From positions 1 through 64,000 of the forward strand of contig VXBP01001845.1 of assembly GCA_013400115.1 (NCBI GenBank): a stretch of DNA of 64,000 nucleotides. The letters are read 5' to 3'. A program made the position numbers and the translations under genes. The DNA is from Rhinopomastus cyanomelas. Taxonomy: Eukaryota; Chordata; Aves; Bucerotiformes; Rhinopomastidae. The notes below the pieces were generated by a model, which was given only the letters and a program-made list of their open reading frames with translations, did no database searches and was not told the DNA's origin. Of the stretch, positions 60,701 through 64,000 are shown piece after piece. Within the stretch, counting starts at the first letter, position 1; each line of letters starts with the position of its first letter.

Positions 60701-62799
60701 CTCACTTTTCCTCTCTACCAACTGTAATGAAGTTATTCCTGAACTGTTCGGTATCAATGAAAGAAGAATTAGGCGCAAAACTCTTCCTGAACAAGTACCA
60801 ACGTATTGGCTTCCATTCATCTTCCACCCACGGCAGGCATCCAGAGCTACTCTCTATCTTCCCAGAACTGTATCCACAAGGTTCAAAAAACTTCCTACTC
60901 CTTGTATTTCCTTAAGATATATTTGATACATAGCAGATGCACAGTGAGAGCTGCATGTTTCATACAACCTTACTCCAAATGAAGTTAAGAACTCAGAGCC
61001 AAATCACATCTGACATACCAGTCTGGAACAACCTTTGGCACCTTCACTAGATTTTCTCCACCTACCAACTTTGAGAAGATTAATGTCAAGTAGACAAGTC
61101 TGTTTTCAACTCCTTTACTGTACACACAGATGAAGCAGCTCTTATAATGCTTGGAAACATCTTCTCCTCCACCCACAGTGAGCTCACAGCCTCTTGGGTT
61201 TGCTGATGACAGTCAAAAGCTCACTCAACATTCCTCATCAAAGCATCAGTCATGATTATGGGAAAAATCAATCTGGAAGCCCAAGAAGCATGCCACAGGC
61301 TTTGCCAGGCCAGAAGTGGTCTGACTCAGCATCTGTTCGTCTCCTCCCATCATGTTCCTATTGGAGGATGGATGCGACCGTTGAATTACAAAGGAAAAGA
61401 CAACGTGGCCAATTGCTCCCCACAAATAATAAATAACCGATTTACCCAGAGGACGGCACACGCAGGATGTGGACCCGGTGCTTTTCCGGTTTGTCGACGT
61501 TTGTTTGTCACTCACATATCCTTTGTGCTTTTGGACATCTCCGTTAGCACATGAACGCTTCATGGGCTGTCAATGATTTGCCTGAATCACACACATTTCC
61601 AAACAACTGCGTGGCCCAGCACCTAATCTTAAGTTGAGAAACCAGAGCCAGTTTGTAAATCATTCACATTTCAGCCAGCAAGCAGAGCCTTGGAAAGTAC
61701 TATGGGAACAGCTATAATACACTTAACAATTTTGCAATAAAATGTTGATACTTGGAAATCAATAGGGTCTGACAGACTAAGTATAACTGTGCGGTCACCA
61801 ACATGAATTTAACTAACTTCAGAAATATTGCCGAGGCTGGATAAAGATGAAAATTGGCCTTTTCCTTTATCGAGGGAAGAAAACACCAATTTCCTGCACT
61901 GTGGTCATGTAGAGATTTCACCTCCCTGCTGCCACACCGCTCTGCCGATAAGAAACTCTTTAATCTCCCTGACCCGGGGAACACTGATTTTGCTGATTCT
62001 CCAAAAGGGAGTCAAGACACACAACATGCCTTCATCTCCTGGTCTCCAGAGCCCAGAACAAAGCAGCGTGACAGGACGTGCAACCGAGCTGCAGCGAGGC
62101 ATGAGTCAACCTCCCCCAGACATAAATCTAAGTCATTGCAAAACTCCCTGCCATTTATTCCATCCGATGCTCTCCTCTGATTAATTTTGCAGTGGTGTAA
62201 TTCTGAGAGCACAGTAACACTCTCCGAAGGAGGTAAAGGATCTCGTGGGGAGCCCTGGAACTATGTTGCCGACTCAGACGATTTTTATCTCAAGTCTTGT
62301 GATTTTCGAGCATTCTTCAGCTTTGACTGCCAGAAGCATGCAATGACATGAGAAACACAGCTAGCTCCTCACTTAGTTTTTATTAATAGCAATTTTCTAG
62401 ATTTTATGAATGTACCCTGAAGACCGAGAAATCAGAACACAAAAGGGAAAAAGGACCAATTTAGTAATTTTGACTGAGATTTTTAAGATTAGAAGGCACT
62501 TCATGAAAACCTGACTCAAGATATTTTTCTATTGAAGTTTACACCACTGTTTGCTTTTTATCCCTCTCTAAACTGCCCCTTAATATTGCTCCAATTTAAT
62601 CGGCCATTAAAGAAATGGGGGATATGAATTCTCTGTTTCTGGAGGCAGAACAGCAACATGAGTAATTTTTTTCACGTGCTTCCAAAGGGCTTGTTGGTAC
62701 TGGATGAATAATGGAACCATCACAATGCAGGGAAGAAGTAAAGAATCTAGGTGCTAACTGGAAAGGCAGAGAAGACAAAGAGAAGAAATGCCCCTCCAG
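57713..62799. other. Unique non-coding DNA
   Basis: Five kilobases without a recognised gene or repeat. Many overlapping frames of 60-118 codons on both strands (for example 61246-61563 minus against 61252-61554 plus) show no motif. Composition is ordinary AT-rich. Confidence 0.45.
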
Positions 62800-62909
62800 A
62801 GAGCCTCCATGAGACAGGACAGTCTCTTGACTACTTCCACTCTTGGCTCCCCTGTTCAAGAGCTACGGGGATCTACTGGAAAGAGTCTAACAGAGACCTA
62901 TGAAGATGA
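62800..62909 (+). mobile_element. Older CR1, left part (interrupted by a younger CR1)
   Basis: CTTGGCTCCCCTGTTCAAGAG, GGGGATCTACTGGAAAGAG and CCTATGAAGATGA follow CR1 ORF2 wording (TGGGCTCCCCAGTTCAAGAG, GAACTGCTGGAGAGAG, GCTACGAAGATGA) and stop where the younger CR1 begins. The expected continuation (TTAAGGGA...) is found at 63746. The start is approximate because the first part is strongly decayed. Confidence 0.65.
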
Positions 62910-63745
62910 CACTGACACGCCAGCAGGCTGTACTATCATTCAGCAAGACCTTGACAGGCTGGAGAGCTGGGCAGAGAGAATTTAATGAACTATAACAAGG
63001 GTAAGTGTAGAGTCTTGCATGTGGGCAAGAACAACCACAGGTACCAGTATAGGCTGGGGACTGACCTGTTGGAGAGCAGCGTAGGAGAAAGGGAGCTGAG
63101 GATCCTGGCAGACAGCAGAATGACCATGAGCCAGCAATGTGCTCTTGTGGCCAAGAGGGCCAACAGCATCCTGGAGTGTGTCAGAACGGGGGTGGTTAGC
63201 AGATCAAGAGAGGTTCTTCTATCCCTCTACTCTGCACTGCTGAGATCACATTGTGTCCAGTTCTGGGACCCTCAGTTTAAGAAGGACATGGAGCTGCTGG
63301 AAGGAGTCCAGTGCAGAGCAACAACGATGATGAAGGAGGTGGAGCACCTCCCTTATGATGAAAGGCTGAAGGAGCTGGGTGTCTTTAGCTTGGAGGAGGC
63401 TGAGGGGTGACCTTATTAATGTCTATACATATGTGAAGGGTGGATGTCTGGAGGGTGGAGACAGGCTCTTCTCAATAGTGATAGGATGAGGAGCAGTGGG
63501 TTTAAACTGGAACATAGGAGGTTCTGTATAATTATCAGAAGGATCTTCTTCCCATTGAGGGTGAGGGAACACAGGAACAGGCTGCCCAGGGAGGCTGTGA
63601 AGTCTCCTTCTCTGGAGATGTCTAAAACCCTCGTGGATATGTTTCCATGCAGCTTGGTCTAGGTGATCCTGCTGTGGCAGGGGGATTGGTCTAGATAATC
63701 TTCCAAAGCCCCTTCCAATCCCTAATGTTCTGTGATTCTGTGATT
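62910..63745 (+). mobile_element. Younger CR1 nested in an older CR1
   Basis: Starts at ACTGACACGCCAGCAGGC, equivalent to the CR1 RT region just after the FADD box, and runs through the ORF2 C-terminus and 3' UTR to CCCTAATGTTCTGTGATTCTGTGA. It belongs to the dominant subfamily. It separates two parts of an older CR1 in the same orientation. Confidence 0.93.
62985..63662 (+). pseudogene. CR1 ORF2 C-terminal remnant, frameshifted
   Basis: The first frame (62985-63410) reads NYNKGKCRVLHVGKNNHRYQ, YRLGTDLLESSVGERELRIL, RMTMSQQCALVAKRANSILE, REVLLSLYSALLRSHCVQFW and ATTMMKEVEHLPYDERLKEL. It is broken at FSLEEAEG, where a small deletion replaces the usual SLEKRRLRGDL. A second frame (63444-63662) resumes with GFKLEHRRFCIIIRRIFFPL and NRLPREAVKSPSLEMSKTLV. 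It is not functional. Confidence 0.9.
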
Positions 63746-64000
63746 AAGGGACATGAAAATCTCTTCTATGAAGAAAGGCTGAGAGAAGTGGGGCTGTTTA
63801 GTCAGGAAAAGAGACAGATCTTATAATGTCTATAAATATCTGAGGAGTGGGTGTCAAGAAGGTGGTGGCCAGTCTCTTTTTGGTGGTGCTATGTTACAGG
63901 AATAGGGGCAGCAGGTAGAAGCTGGGACACACCTCAACCTCCAGAAACATTTCTTTACTGTGAGAGTGACTGAGCACTGGAACAGGCTGCCCACAGATGT
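63746..64000 (+). mobile_element. Older CR1, right part, running off the window
   Basis: TTAAGGGACATGAAAATCTC, TTCTATGAAGAAAGGCTGAG, AGTGGGGCTGTTTAGTCAGG, TCTATAAATATCTGAGGAG and GAGCACTGGAACAGGCTGCC are CR1 ORF2 C-terminal sequence. It is more diverged than the copy just before it and continues the element that starts at about 62800. The element is cut by the window end, before its 3' UTR. Confidence 0.88.

Noticed and set aside
1..64000. CRISPR arrays, bacterial operons, rRNA genes or complete endogenous retroviruses
   Set aside because: No spaced identical repeats, no ribosome-binding/operon structure, no rRNA wording and no LTR pairs or retroviral gene motifs were seen; the repeat content is that of a bird genome.

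Overview
The window looks like avian nuclear DNA from a gene-poor (intergenic or intronic) region. The dominant recognisable sequence is CR1, the main LINE family of birds: about 23 fragments, together roughly 8-9 kb or some 14% of the window by my tally. There are also three weak MIR/CORE-SINE-like relics of the kind seen in amniotes, one non-autonomous hAT DNA transposon, and almost no microsatellites. The commonest CR1 3' ends belong to one subfamily (tail ...GTCTAGGTGATCCTGCT...CCTAATGATTCTATGA) rather than the typical chicken-type tail. This suggests a non-galliform bird, but I cannot name the species. I recognised no host protein-coding gene, rRNA, tRNA or CRISPR. Nearly all long open frames are CR1 ORF2 remnants, sequence antisense to them, or chance ORFs.

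Layout. 1-7.6 kb: unique DNA with four CR1 ends (2.5, 3.3, 3.4 and 7.4 kb) and, at 5.73-6.04 kb, a 234-bp inverted repeat whose loop is a short tandem array carrying telomere-type TTAGGG hexamers. 7.6-22.2 kb: a 14.6-kb block with no recognisable CR1, holding a perfect 17-bp x 5 minisatellite (11.70-11.79 kb, the window's only N next to it) and a degenerate 14-bp repeat at 14.5 kb. 22.2-36.1 kb: a CR1-rich stretch with short 3' ends, one CR1 nested inside another (26.1-26.9 kb), a head-to-tail pair (29.0-29.75 kb) and a copy with a 219-codon open ORF2 C-terminus (30.5-31.2 kb). 36.1-43.3 kb: no repeats recognised; one speculative exon-like frame on the minus strand at 40.3-40.6 kb. 43.3-52.3 kb: scattered CR1 ends and two MIR-like relics.

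52.3-55.3 kb: the longest CR1 (minus strand, about 2.8 kb), with recognisable endonuclease and reverse-transcriptase segments, broken by frameshifts and split by a 276-bp hAT element with an exact 8-bp target-site duplication. 57.35-57.70 kb: a CR1 with a clear 8-bp target duplication. 62.8-64.0 kb: an older CR1 interrupted by a younger one and running off the window end.

The window is therefore mainly a record of retrotransposition: CR1 copies made by target-primed reverse transcription, mostly truncated at the 5' end, with nested insertions that order them in time. The least explained feature is the telomere-like palindrome at 5.8-6.0 kb.
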